Position numbers and translations under genes: made by a program
Assembly: GCF_009933135.1 (NCBI RefSeq)
Contig: NZ_MAEH01000012.1
Span: 62,001 to 126,000, forward strand
Source: Candidatus Enterococcus leclercqii
GTDB taxonomy: Bacteria > Bacillota > Bacilli > Lactobacillales > Enterococcaceae
DNA: 64,000 bases
Direction of reading: 5' to 3'
Notes under the pieces: model-generated
Database searches by the model: none
What the model saw: only the letters and a program-made list of their open reading frames with translations
Told to the model about the DNA's origin: nothing
Shown: positions 35,440-44,587 of the stretch, in pieces
Layout of the letters: each line of letters starts with the position of its first letter
How positions within the stretch are numbered: the stretch's first letter is position 1

Positions 35440-35760
35440 TAAAAAAACTCCGCCCTCTTCCCAATCTGGGAAAGGACGAAGCTATATGCTCGTGTTACCA
35501 CCTTTTTTTGTGTCCGGCTCACACCGTACACCTTGACAGGTACGCTGTCGGCCATCTCAAACTCAGACTGAAACTGAGAATGCTGCCTACTGATACCCCG
35601 GCCTGTTAACGAAGGCCACATCCGTCACCGCCTACTGCTCTTCAACGGGAAGCTCCAAGAGGAATTCCACTTTTGACTTCGTGCGCCTCTCATCTACCGG
35701 CTGCTTTCTGTCCTTCGTCTCAAGTGTACTGATTCTTATCATCGCTTTTCTTTTGTGCTT
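35440..35760 (-). ncRNA. T-box riboswitch, phenylalanine specifier, upstream of aroF
   Basis: On the minus strand the T-box core AAGGTGGTAACACG (about 35489-35503) precedes a terminator stem (CCTTTCCC/GGGAAGAGG, then TTTTTT). Aligned on the two Met leaders, Stem I reads GTGGAA-TTC-CTCTTGGAG, which places the specifier TTC (Phe) at 35662-35664. aroF is thus expected to be raised when tRNA-Phe is uncharged. About 350 bases, mostly the tandem repeat, separate the terminator from the aroF start. Confidence 0.88.
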
Positions 35761-35766
35761 TTTTAC

Positions 35767-35795
35767 ATGATAAAGCGCTAAACGACAATTGTCAA
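35767..35795 (-). promoter_or_regulatory. Promoter of the aroF T-box unit
   Basis: -35 TTGACA (35790-35795), a 17-base spacer and -10 TATCAT (35767-35772). Confidence 0.85.
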
Positions 35796-35869
35796 GAGTT
35801 TTCTGAAAATTCATCATTGCCTTTTTCGCATCAACCAACTATCAAAACCGTAAGCTCAATGGCTCCCAC

Positions 35870-35897
35870 TTTACACCCTTTAGAGGAAGCGTATAGT
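35870..35897 (+). promoter_or_regulatory. Promoter of the immunity-like gene
   Basis: TTTACA (35870-35875), a 16-base spacer and TATAGT (35892-35897), 20 bases ahead of the gene. Confidence 0.6.
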
Positions 35898-35917
35898 AGG
35901 ATTTGGGAGATGATGAG

Positions 35918-36217
35918 ATGACTGAAAACAGAGTAACAACCATGATGGCGCAATTGAGTACCGCTTACTCAGATCCAGAAGTAGCGGCTATTTCTGAGCT
36001 GCAGGATTTTGTCTTGGAAGCCGCATCTGAACTGGAAAAGACCCAAAATCCAAAGCTGATCGCTGCTCGTATTTGCAGTGAGATTCCAATGCGTTATCTG
36101 GAAAACAAAGACCACTTCCCCAAAGCACTATTGACCTTGTTTTATCAACTCAAAAAAGAGGCCGAAGCTTACAAAGGTGTGGCAATCAGCGCTATGATGC
36201 TACCGGTGTGGTTTTGA
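35918..36217 (+). CDS. Possible bacteriocin immunity protein (EntA_Immun-like), 99 aa
   Basis: The 99-aa product is all-helical in character, with the order and size of the enterocin A immunity family, small cytoplasmic four-helix bundles that protect against class IIa bacteriocins. Supporting features are an SDPEVA turn, a central IAARICSEIPMRYL helix and a C-terminal helix ending PVWF. GGGAG precedes the ATG at 35918. There is no bacteriocin gene beside it, so if the call is right it is an orphan immunity gene. The family call is by resemblance only. Confidence 0.55.
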   Translation: MTENRVTTMMAQLSTAYSDPEVAAISELQDFVLEAASELEKTQNPKLIAARICSEIPMRYLENKDHFPKALLTLFYQLKKEAEAYKGVAISAMMLPVWF

Positions 36218-36251
36218 TAATCGCTACTCACATTTTTCTTAGCTGGTAAAA

Positions 36252-36297
36252 AAACTGCTGAAAGGATCCTTTTTAGATTCTTTCAGCAGTTTTTTAG
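36252..36297. terminator. Bidirectional terminator
   Basis: AACTGCTGAAAG pairs with CTTTCAGCAGTT; A and T runs on the two sides. Confidence 0.88.
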
Positions 36298-36362
36298 TTG
36301 CTTGTTTCTGAGTGCGAAACGAACTCTCCCTATTTCGTTGCAATCGAAGCGTTTAGCCGTAA

Positions 36363-36539
36363 TTAGCCGATAAAATTATCATTTTGAACGACTTGTTTCA
36401 ACTGCTTCATCGCACCTTCTAAGCTTTGTTGCTGGTCGTCTAGATGATGAGTGTTGACCTCGATATGCTCCAATTTATGGGCGATTTCGTCTAGTTTGTT
36501 CAATGTCTGTTGCATGATCTTTACCATATCCTTGTCCAT
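36363..36539 (-). CDS. Small helical protein, 58 aa
   Basis: On the minus strand, AGGAGGTGT is followed after nine bases by an ATG at 36539 and a 58-codon frame ending TAA at 36363. The product starts MDKDMVKIMQQTLNKLDE and has heptad-like hydrophobic spacing through residues 5-52, so it is probably a coiled coil. It has no Cys or membrane segment. It lies between the immunity-like gene and the MFS gene. The strong ribosome site and absence of any overlapping frame support it; function unknown. Confidence 0.7.
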   Translation of the reverse strand: MDKDMVKIMQQTLNKLDEIAHKLEHIEVNTHHLDDQQQSLEGAMKQLKQVVQNDNFIG

Positions 36540-36644
36540 GCACGGGACACCTCCTGCCTTAAGGCGTTTATTTTTTCACCGTCTACGGACAACTAAGCTG
36601 TCAGTGTTGGACGGTATACTTTCAACAACAATCCAAATAACTAG

Positions 36645-37910
36645 TTATTTGACTGTATCATCTGCTGAGTTTAGTGGTTTAACAATTGATTTTGCTTTAG
36701 CGCTAACTTCTTCCACCACTTCTTCTACAGCATCTTCCATTGCATCTGCTTGGCGATAGAACAGTCGATAGACTACAGCACAAGCAATCGGCAAAATAGC
36801 GGCAGCCAAATACATATTCTGGAAGCTCATGTGGCTACGCAACATGCCAAAAAGGTAAGGTCCAACCCCCAAACCAAGATCGAGTCCTACAAAATAAGTA
36901 GACAACGCAATACCAATCCGGTGGCTATCTGCAGTTTTCAAACAAACGGCTTGCCCATTTGACATAAAGGTGCCATAGCCAAGTCCCACCAAGGCACCAG
37001 ATACTAAAAGCATCCAGCTGCTAGTAGTGAAACTCAACGCTGCTAATCCAGCGGCTAAGAAAAGATAGCTGGGATACATTACATAGTTTTCACCTTTTGC
37101 ATCAAAGATTCGACCAGACATTGGTCGTGTGGCGGTAATTACTAAAGCGTAGACAACAAAGAAAAAGCTAGCCGCATCGACTAAATGGATAACCTGTGCG
37201 TAAGAAGATAAGAAAGATAGCACACTGGAGTAGGCTAAGCCCATCCAAAAAGCGATGAAAGTGATAAACAGCGCCTTTTTCTCAATAAAGCTATCGAGAC
37301 TGCGACTGTCCAAAGCAGCTCTGTGTTCTGGTGTTAAGGTGATATTTTTCACTGGGAAAACCCAGCAAGCAATTGTTGTCGCAGCGATTAATACGACTGA
37401 GAAAATGATGATTGTATAAAAATTGGTGAGATTTAACAGAATCATCCCAATAAAAGGACCAATGGCTGCCGCTAAACTGGTAGACAGTCCATAATAATTA
37501 ATTCCCTCGCCATTTTTAGAACGTGGAATATAGGCGGTGACAATGGCATTCGTAGCAGTAGAAACAGTCCCATAGGCAAAACCGTTCAGCAGGCGAACCC
37601 CATAAAGTACGCCAATTCCTGGTATGAACAAATAGGCAATCGTCGTTGCCAAATAGAACAACGCGCCATAGCGCAAGACCGCTTTTCTTCCATACAATTC
37701 CAATTTTTTCCCCATCAGCAGGCGAGCAATCAGCGTTCCGATAATATAAATTCCCGACGCCAACCCTGCTTGACTGAGAGTGGCATGCAAATTGTCTTGG
37801 GCAATCACTGCAATGATTACCATCAACAGGTAATACACCAAGTACACGACAAAATTGATCAACGTGATACTGACAAACCCTTTGTTAAATAATTTCTCTT
37901 GATTTTCCAT
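36645..37910 (-). CDS. MFS transporter
   Basis: The 421-aa product has twelve predicted membrane helices in two sets of six and the MFS loop motif between helices 2 and 3 (ARLLMGKKLELYGRKAVL). The last 40 residues form an acidic, Ala/Glu/Lys-rich cytoplasmic tail, unusual for the family. The start at 37910 follows AGGAGGAACCT. The gene diverges from the Crp/Fnr regulator, which is its likely controller. Substrate unknown; drug or metabolite efflux is likely. Confidence 0.88.
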   Translation of the reverse strand: MENQEKLFNKGFVSITLINFVVYLVYYLLMVIIAVIAQDNLHATLSQAGLASGIYIIGTLIARLLMGKKLELYGRKAVLRYGALFYLATTIAYLFIPGIGVLYGVRLLNGFAYGTVSTATNAIVTAYIPRSKNGEGINYYGLSTSLAAAIGPFIGMILLNLTNFYTIIIFSVVLIAATTIACWVFPVKNITLTPEHRAALDSRSLDSFIEKKALFITFIAFWMGLAYSSVLSFLSSYAQVIHLVDAASFFFVVYALVITATRPMSGRIFDAKGENYVMYPSYLFLAAGLAALSFTTSSWMLLVSGALVGLGYGTFMSNGQAVCLKTADSHRIGIALSTYFVGLDLGLGVGPYLFGMLRSHMSFQNMYLAAAILPIACAVVYRLFYRQADAMEDAVEEVVEEVSAKAKSIVKPLNSADDTVK

Positions 37911-38329
37911 AGGTTCCTCCTGAAATAAGTCCACTGTGTGCAGTCAGCAAAGTGAAAAACTGCTGAATTACCAGCTGATTCCAACTGATGCAATCCTTCA
38001 CCAGCAGCTGCGGCTTCAATATTTTCACTGCGAAAAATCTATCAAGGCGCCCTTTAATAGATTTTCACGGCAGCTAATACTTAATGGCGATAGTTTACAG
38101 AAAATTTTCATCAAGGAAAATCGAGTTTGCTATCAACATGTGCTGAAAACATTTTTTATTAACATTTGTTATTGCTTTTTGCCGTCAGCAGGTTTTTAAT
38201 AGAGGCAACTATCTTTTCAGAAAATAATTGTACAGTTTCAAGCTTAACTAAATTGTCGTATCAGCCAACAAGTATTGCCCTCAAAATTACGACAGTTGGC
38301 AGCTGAAAAGACCAAAGGAGCCCAACCGG
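37911..38329. promoter_or_regulatory. Divergent control region with interlocked inverted repeats
   Basis: TGTCGTA (38254-38260) pairs with TACGACA (38288-38294), and GCCAAC (38264-38269) pairs with GTTGGC (38295-38300). The arms interlock in 1-2-1'-2' order rather than nest. They lie 30-75 bases ahead of the regulator start and may be its own operator. No gene was found in this stretch. Confidence 0.45.
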
Positions 38330-38986
38330 ATGGACAATCACGTCTTACAGGAATATCTCACTGCCCACCAATTTCCTATCGTAAAAAAGACCCGCAAAAA
38401 ATACCTGACTTATGAAGGTTTGCAAGACAGCTATGCTTACATTTTGAAAAGCGGCGTTATCAAAACCAGCGTCATCTCAAAGGATGGCCGCGAGTTCAAT
38501 CTGCGCTACATCAATCAACTAGAGATTGTGTCTCTTTTGAAAGATGAGTACTCCCAATTTATCGACGCACCCTTCAACATCCGTATTGAATCGCCAGTCG
38601 CAGAGCTTTATCGAATTGATCGCGTCCAGTTTTGGAAAGATATCAATCAAAGTCATGACCTGCAGCAGTATGTCAAGGATTATTATCGTGTGCGCCTACT
38701 TCACAATATGAAAAAACTACAACAAATGTTGATGAACGGAAAATTTGGAGCAGTCTGTACCCAACTGTTTGAACTGCAAGAGAAATTCGGCGTCCCAACT
38801 GATGAAGGAATCTTGATTGATTTTATCGTTACCAACGAAGAAATCGCACATTTCTGTGGAATAACAACAGCTTCTTCAGTCAGCCGCATGCTGCAACAGC
38901 TCCGCGAGATGGGAGCGATTTGCATGAAAGAGCGAAAAATCCTAATCCACGACTTAGAAATGATTAAAGACAATATTATCTTCTAA
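38330..38986 (+). CDS. Crp/Fnr family transcriptional regulator, Ers/Srv-like
   Basis: The 218-aa product has an N-terminal cyclic-nucleotide-binding-like beta barrel (about residues 20-110), a dimer helix (about 115-140) and a C-terminal winged HTH (NEEIAHFCGITTASSVSRMLQQL, about 169-191). No Fe-S cysteine cluster is present at the N-terminus, so it is not an oxygen-sensing FNR. It resembles the PrfA-like Ers and Srv regulators of enterococci and streptococci. It diverges from the MFS gene. The ligand is unknown. Confidence 0.85.
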   Translation: MDNHVLQEYLTAHQFPIVKKTRKKYLTYEGLQDSYAYILKSGVIKTSVISKDGREFNLRYINQLEIVSLLKDEYSQFIDAPFNIRIESPVAELYRIDRVQFWKDINQSHDLQQYVKDYYRVRLLHNMKKLQQMLMNGKFGAVCTQLFELQEKFGVPTDEGILIDFIVTNEEIAHFCGITTASSVSRMLQQLREMGAICMKERKILIHDLEMIKDNIIF

Positions 38987-39147
38987 CTGAGAGTTGCTTT
39001 TCAGAAAACCTCTTTTAAGGCATCTCTTATCACTATCAATAGGTTCCATGTACTCGGCATTGTTTCTGGTTTCAAAAAAAGAAAGACTTTCTTTGGCGTC
39101 GTTAGATCTAAGTACAGATGACGGTAACTTTCCTTCCTAAAATCATG

Positions 39148-39300
39148 GAAAGTTCGCGTTTGAAATTTTCAACAATGAAAAACCAAGCCACTCCCACTAT
39201 TTTTTTAATGGAAGTGACTTGGTTTTTCATTATGGCTCATATTTGATAGTGCTCGCTTCGAAGGTAGGTGACTAGACGACTGTCACAGCATTCTTTTACT
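39148..39300. repeat. Dispersed intergenic repeat, copy 2
   Basis: This is the second copy of the element at 822-965. It has the same order: AT-rich start, long hairpin ACCAAGCCACTCC.../AGTGACTTGGTTTTT, TTCGAAGGTAGGTGACTAG and a GTCACAGC end. The long hairpin probably terminates the Crp/Fnr gene and the aldo/keto reductase gene, which converge here. The remaining bases of 38987-39442 include a small hairpin AACTTTCC/GGAAAGTT and no gene. Confidence 0.7.
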
Positions 39301-39442
39301 TTGAAAAAGCAGCTATTTCAGTCATTTATATAAGAAAAGCGGTCCTGTAAAGATACGTTTCATCGAAGCTTGCATTCACCAGTAAGTCAAGCTAACTTAT
39401 GTTACCGCTGCTTCAATTGTAGGATAATGGGTACAGAAAAAT

Positions 39443-40417
39443 TTAGTCACATGCTAGTTGTTGCAATTCAGAATTCGTCAAACTGATGGTCTGTGCCTCC
39501 CAAGCCTCTTTCAGGTGAGTAACAGACGAGGTCCCTACAATGGCGGCCACCGGAAAGTCCGGTCGTTGCATGACGTAAGCCAGTGCAAGCTGTGTAGGTG
39601 CTAATTGCTTTTCAGTAGCCTTCTTTTCTACGGCAGCCAAGCGTCGCCAATTGACAGTATTGAAATAGGCGGCTACATAGTCTGTTGGCGCATGATTTTT
39701 GCCATTTTCTGACTCATAGCGGGGTACAAAAAAACCTTCTGCCTGCGGTGACCACGCTAAAAGTGGCAGCTGGTTTTGCGTATGCCAACGAAGCATCTCT
39801 TCATCCGCTGTTAGGCATCCTGGCCATCGTTGCCCGTTGACTTGTGCTAACGAATAGTTAGGGCTATTTGCGATTGGAGTAGCCAAACCATTTTTTCGAC
39901 AATAAGCAATAGCTTGCGTTATACGTTTTTGACTCCAATTAGAAAAACCAAACCCGCCAATCTTTCCTTCTGCTAACAATTCTGCCATTACCTCCATCAG
40001 GGGACCCACTGCCATGGTTTCATCATCCCGATGAAACAGTAAAACTTCAACGTAATCCACCCCTAATGTTCTCAGGCTTGCATTTAAATCTTCCCGGACA
40101 GCCTTAGGAGTCACGCGAGGGCTACTACTTCCTGATTTAGGGTGGCAGCATTTGGTGATAATCGTATACTGATTTCGCTGTGCCATGCGAGAGCGACCAC
40201 TGTCAGGGTTGATTGTGGTCAACCAACGTTTTAGCGCCTTTTCTCCGTTACCGTAAGCTCGAGCAGTGTCGAAAACGCGTCCTCCCAACTCTTCATACGC
40301 ATCAAATACCTCTTGAGCAAGGTCTTCCCGACTCGGATCACCAAAGTTTGCTGTCCCCAAGATCAGCTTTGGTAATGTTCGCCTTTCTCCTTTTAATTGC
40401 AGCCACTGTTCTTTCAC
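39443..40417 (-). CDS. Aldo/keto reductase
   Basis: The 324-aa product is an AKR-superfamily NAD(P)H oxidoreductase. The catalytic tetrad is visible: Asp and Tyr in FDTARAYGNGE, Lys in ITKCCH and His in LFHRDD. NADPH-binding features follow (GTSSVTHLKEAW near the C-terminus). Substrate unknown. It ends upstream of nothing functional and starts 50 bases after the metH stop, so it could be read from the metF-metH operon, but no functional link is apparent. Confidence 0.92.
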   Translation of the reverse strand: MKEQWLQLKGERRTLPKLILGTANFGDPSREDLAQEVFDAYEELGGRVFDTARAYGNGEKALKRWLTTINPDSGRSRMAQRNQYTIITKCCHPKSGSSSPRVTPKAVREDLNASLRTLGVDYVEVLLFHRDDETMAVGPLMEVMAELLAEGKIGGFGFSNWSQKRITQAIAYCRKNGLATPIANSPNYSLAQVNGQRWPGCLTADEEMLRWHTQNQLPLLAWSPQAEGFFVPRYESENGKNHAPTDYVAAYFNTVNWRRLAAVEKKATEKQLAPTQLALAYVMQRPDFPVAAIVGTSSVTHLKEAWEAQTISLTNSELQQLACD

Positions 40418-40467
40418 TGTCTCTTCTCCTCACTCCACCGCTTTGTATTATGCGTCAGCTTTTCCAA

Positions 40468-42963
40468 TCATTTATATTCAGGATGTTTATTAAAAAAAGC
40501 TTGTGCGATTGTCACCGATTCCAAAGCATCTTTTGCATAGTAGTCTGCGCCTACGAATGCGCGATATTCCTCATTTAGTACAGCCCCTCCTACCATAAAA
40601 CTGCAGTTGAGCCCTGCCTCTTTCACAGCAGTGATGGTGGCCTTCATATTTTGAACAGTGGTGGTCATCAACGCCGATAATCCCACCAATTTGATATCTT
40701 GTTCGCGAATACTATCCACGACTTTCTGAATCGGAACATCCTTTCCCAAATCAACCACGTCAAAACCATAGTTTTCCAAAATCATTTTGACGATATTTTT
40801 GCCGATATCATGAATATCGCCTTCGACTGTAGCTAAAAGAATTTTCCCCTGCTTATCTACTTGCTGGTCGTGTTTACTTAAATAGTCTTTCAAAACAGCC
40901 TGCGCTCTTTTCACCGCATCTGCACTTTGCATCAGTTGAGGTAGAAATAATTGCCCTGATTCAAATTTTGCACCTACTTCATCCAACGCTGGAATGAACT
41001 CTTGATTCACAATTTCCAACGGTGAGGTCGTTTCCAATAATTGAGCGGTCTTTATTGGCGTCTCATCTTTTCGTCCTTGCAAAATCATAGTTCTTAATGA
41101 ATCCTCCGCAGAAGCAATTATTTTTTCTTTATTGACAGCTTTGTTCACCTCAACGGCCGCAAGTTTATTATCTCCTCCAATGGCATTTAGAGTTACGTTT
41201 TGGTTTTTTTCAATATAAGTAGTGGCCTCTCGATCCTGATGATTGATTACTCGCAGGCTGTGAACAGCAGCCATCATTTGCTCACTCAAAGGATTCATAA
41301 TTGGCGCATCTAGCCCTGCTCCTACACAAGCTGCTAAAAACGTCGTATTTAGAAGTGGGCGATTTGGCAATCCAAATGAAACGTTGCTAATTCCTGCCAC
41401 CGTTTGAACACCTAGCTCTGATTTTAACAATTTCAATGTATCGAGCGTCACTTGTACTTGGTCTTGCTGCGCGGAAGCTGTCAACACTAACGGATCAATC
41501 AGCACGTCTTCTTTTGCAATTCCATAAGACGCCGCTGTCTCGACAATTCGTTGGGCGATTACCAACCGACCAGCCGCTGTTTCAGGGATACCGGATTCAT
41601 CCAGCGCTAACCCTAGTACTACTCCTCCATACTTTTTTGCAATTGGAAAAATTTCAGCCATAGTTTCTGCTTTGCCGTTAACAGAATTGATTAGCGGCCG
41701 ACCATTGTAAACTCTGGCCCCAGCTTCAATAGCGCGAATGGACGAACTGTCAATCTGTAGCGGCACGTTCACCACGCCTTGCAATTCCCCGATAGCTTTT
41801 ACCATCATTGCAGCCTCATCAATTTCAGGTAATCCCATATTGACATCAAGAATATCAGCACCCGCCTGTACTTGGTCAATTGCTTCTCTCAAGATATAAG
41901 CGAAGTCTTCCTGCCGAATCGCCTCTTTTAAGCGTTTTTTCCCAGTAGGATTCAATCGTTCACCAATCAAAGACAGATGGTGATTCAGTATTACTGTTTG
42001 TGAGCCAGATGTCACAGCAGTCACACTTTTAGGTGTCGTCAATCGTGGTTGGCCACCAAATTTTTCATCTAAAATGTGCCGTAGTGCGGCAATAAAATCA
42101 GGGGTGGTGCCACAGCATCCTCCGATTACCCGTACTCCTTTAGTCAACATTTTTGTCGCATGCTCTATATATTCCGGCACGGTAATCCGATAAACAGTCT
42201 TCCCCTCCTCCATTTCTGGCAACCCGGCATTTGCTTGTACCACTACCGGAACTTTGGCATAGTCAAGGATTGTATCTACCAGCGGCAGTAGTTCTTTAGG
42301 ACCTAAGGAGCAGTTTAGACCAATGGCGTCTGCCCCCAGTGCCTGTAATGTCAATGTCGCAGTCAACGGGTCCGTCCCAACAAAAGTTCGACCGTCAGCC
42401 TGGTAAGTCATCGTCACAAAAACCGGTAGTGAGGTATTTTCTTTGACAGCTAACAATGCTGCTTTTGTCTCCAATAAATCACTCATTGTCTCCAAAATCA
42501 CTAAATCTGCACCAGCTGCTTCTGCCAACACGACCTGCTCTTTGAAAATAGCGTAGGCTTCTTCAAAAGACAACGTACCATAAGGAGCCATCAAAGTACC
42601 GATGGGACCTATATCATAGGCGACAAAACGTGGGTTACTAGATCTAGCTAATTGAACTGCTGTCGTAATAATCTCCGGTAATTTTTCTGCTGCAATCTTG
42701 TGTCGGTTTGCTTGAAAAGTATTAGCAGTAATAATATCCGCACCAGCTAAAACATACTCTTCATGAATTTTTGCAACTACCTCAGGATGCGTCAAGTTGA
42801 AAAATTCTGGCTGCATCCCAGTTGGCAGACCATTTTTTTGCAACATCGTTCCCATAGCGCCATCAATCAACAAAAAACCTTCATGTAAAGCCTTTAAGAC
42901 TGGGATATTTTCACATTGTTCCTTTTTCTTTTTGATAAAGCTCGTTTGCCCGCTTCGCTTCAT
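40468..42963 (-). CDS. metH: Cobalamin-dependent methionine synthase, without activation domain
   Basis: MetH transfers the methyl group of methyltetrahydrofolate through cobalamin to homocysteine. The 831-aa product holds, in order, the homocysteine domain (zinc cysteines in GLNCSLGP and GGCCGTTP), the pterin domain (SLIGERLNPTGKKRLKEAI), the B12 cap and the B12-binding domain with DxHxxG (EGDIHDIGKNIV). It stops there, about 350-400 residues short of E. coli MetH, and lacks the SAM-binding reactivation domain. That domain is the separate gene just upstream, whose stop codon overlaps this start (TAATG). Confidence 0.96.
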   Translation of the reverse strand: MKRSGQTSFIKKKKEQCENIPVLKALHEGFLLIDGAMGTMLQKNGLPTGMQPEFFNLTHPEVVAKIHEEYVLAGADIITANTFQANRHKIAAEKLPEIITTAVQLARSSNPRFVAYDIGPIGTLMAPYGTLSFEEAYAIFKEQVVLAEAAGADLVILETMSDLLETKAALLAVKENTSLPVFVTMTYQADGRTFVGTDPLTATLTLQALGADAIGLNCSLGPKELLPLVDTILDYAKVPVVVQANAGLPEMEEGKTVYRITVPEYIEHATKMLTKGVRVIGGCCGTTPDFIAALRHILDEKFGGQPRLTTPKSVTAVTSGSQTVILNHHLSLIGERLNPTGKKRLKEAIRQEDFAYILREAIDQVQAGADILDVNMGLPEIDEAAMMVKAIGELQGVVNVPLQIDSSSIRAIEAGARVYNGRPLINSVNGKAETMAEIFPIAKKYGGVVLGLALDESGIPETAAGRLVIAQRIVETAASYGIAKEDVLIDPLVLTASAQQDQVQVTLDTLKLLKSELGVQTVAGISNVSFGLPNRPLLNTTFLAACVGAGLDAPIMNPLSEQMMAAVHSLRVINHQDREATTYIEKNQNVTLNAIGGDNKLAAVEVNKAVNKEKIIASAEDSLRTMILQGRKDETPIKTAQLLETTSPLEIVNQEFIPALDEVGAKFESGQLFLPQLMQSADAVKRAQAVLKDYLSKHDQQVDKQGKILLATVEGDIHDIGKNIVKMILENYGFDVVDLGKDVPIQKVVDSIREQDIKLVGLSALMTTTVQNMKATITAVKEAGLNCSFMVGGAVLNEEYRAFVGADYYAKDALESVTIAQAFFNKHPEYK

Positions 42964-43694
42964 TATCTTTGTCCTCCAATTCGGAAATCACATTTTCTAA
43001 AATCGCACTCTCGGCAGTAACTGTCCCTTCTTCTCGGTTTGGCAGCCGCGGGGTCAGTAAATAAACCAATAATAGCAGTAACAGACTTCCTGGGGATCAT
43101 TAAATTCGTTTCTGTCAATGTAATTCCAAGTTTAGTATCCGCCTGGATTGTCTGAATAAAGGTCGGCTGAATCGTTAGCGGCAAATCCCCATAGCCTGGA
43201 GAAAAACGTTGGTTCAATGTATAGTTCGGACAAGCTTTCTGCGTCTGGGAAATATCGCTAAAGCTCATCATAGATGCCGCCTCAGCGATATCACATTCCG
43301 CAAGATCACAGACTTTTTCAATGTATTCTGTACAAGCACAATCTAACACTAAAGCCCGGGTCAAATCAGTGATTTCAAAGCGACGGATAGCCTGCTCAAC
43401 TTCAATACCGAGTGTACATCCTAAAAGGGCTACCTTCTGAGCTTTGTGAAGATGCCGCCAGATAGCCTTGCCAGTTAACTCTAGTTCTGTATCTAACACA
43501 CGAATTATCTCTTCCTCATTATCAGCTTCAATATCAAAAATTTGGTAGAGATATCGTGCATTGGATACTTTTTGAACTTCGACCATCATCTCTTCCACAA
43601 TTGCATTGATATCACCAGTAAGTTCCTGCCCTCGCTTATAGCCTAAGTAACGAAGCACTTCCTTTTTATTTAAAGGGATTAGACCTTTCTTCAT
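42963..43694 (-). CDS. Stand-alone MetH activation-domain protein
   Basis: The 243-aa product matches the vitamin B12-dependent methionine synthase activation domain, which uses SAM to re-methylate oxidised cobalamin. In this reading RRFEITDLTRALVLDCACTEYIE and the RFSPGYGDLPL segment correspond to the RPAPGY-type SAM-binding region. The C-terminus has a cysteine group (CRECDFRKCDF) that might bind a metal or cluster. It overlaps metF by four bases (ATGA) and metH by one, so the three genes are tightly coupled. The split form is known from some thermophiles and Firmicutes. Confidence 0.87.
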   Translation of the reverse strand: MKKGLIPLNKKEVLRYLGYKRGQELTGDINAIVEEMMVEVQKVSNARYLYQIFDIEADNEEEIIRVLDTELELTGKAIWRHLHKAQKVALLGCTLGIEVEQAIRRFEITDLTRALVLDCACTEYIEKVCDLAECDIAEAASMMSFSDISQTQKACPNYTLNQRFSPGYGDLPLTIQPTFIQTIQADTKLGITLTETNLMIPRKSVTAIIGLFTDPAAAKPRRRDSYCRECDFRKCDFRIGGQR

Positions 43695-44569
43695 TTACTG
43701 CTCTCCTCCTTGCGTAGATGGGCAAAAGTCTTGATTGCAATCTCTGATCGGTTCATAGTATAAAGATGTACCCCATCGACACCATGATGAATTAGATCAT
43801 CCATTTGCTGCCAAGCATACTCCAGACTTGCTTTGCGCAATTCGATGGGGTCATTACCATAGCGATAAATCAGCTTTATCAATTTTGATGGCAGACTAGA
43901 CCCACACATGAAAATCATTTTCTGAACCTGGGCCTGCGATAAAATTGGCATAATTCCAGCCACCAGCGGCTTAGTCACCCCAATCTGTCGTGCCCCTTCA
44001 ACCATACGATAAAAGCATTCATTGTCAAAAAAGAGCTGAGAAATGAAAAATTCTGCTCCCGCCTGTTCTTTTTCCAAAAGATGACTGTAATTTTCCTCGT
44101 CTAAAGCTTGGCTAATGTGCCCCTCCGGATAGCAAGCCGCCGCCACACAAAAGGAAGGATCAACCACAATTTCTGAGATTAGATCTTTGGCATAGGTAAA
44201 ATCCTGAGCCTGCATTTGTCCTTTACTGTCTTCAGGAAAATCTCCCCGCAAGGCTAACACATTTTCAATTTTTGCTATTTTCATCGCTTTGAGAATAGCC
44301 TGAATCTCTTTTTGGGTATTGTTTACACAAGTCAGGTGATGCAACGCTTCAATTCCGTATCTGTTTTTGATAGTCGCAGCGATTTCCAGTGTCTTATTGG
44401 AACTTTCATTGCCACCAGCCCCATATGTCACACTCACAAAATCCGGACGTACCCCTTGCAATTCATGGAGCGTTTCATAAATCGTTCCTAATCCGCTCTC
44501 TTTCTTAGGTGGAAAAACCTCAAGAGAAAGAACTGTCTTATTTGGTTCAAATAATTTTGAAATTTTCAT
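43691..44569 (-). CDS. metF: 5,10-methylenetetrahydrofolate reductase MetF
   Basis: MetF reduces methylenetetrahydrofolate to the methyl form used by MetH. The 292-aa product is a flavin TIM barrel: SLEVFPPK with the catalytic Glu near residue 18, VSVTYGAGG, LHHLTCVN, LALRGDFP, and AEFFISQLFFD. The ATG at 44569 is chosen by alignment with family members; GGAGGG stands 12 bases upstream, a rather long gap, and an ATG at 44581 is too close to it. It is the first gene of metF-activation-metH. Confidence 0.95.
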   Translation of the reverse strand: MKISKLFEPNKTVLSLEVFPPKKESGLGTIYETLHELQGVRPDFVSVTYGAGGNESSNKTLEIAATIKNRYGIEALHHLTCVNNTQKEIQAILKAMKIAKIENVLALRGDFPEDSKGQMQAQDFTYAKDLISEIVVDPSFCVAAACYPEGHISQALDEENYSHLLEKEQAGAEFFISQLFFDNECFYRMVEGARQIGVTKPLVAGIMPILSQAQVQKMIFMCGSSLPSKLIKLIYRYGNDPIELRKASLEYAWQQMDDLIHHGVDGVHLYTMNRSEIAIKTFAHLRKEESSK

Positions 44570-44587
44570 GTTTGGGTACATCCCTCC

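Noticed and set aside
35349-35621. 90-codon minus-strand frame across the aroF T-box
   Set aside because: It overlaps the T-box core and terminator, has no ribosome site and is explained by the riboswitch.
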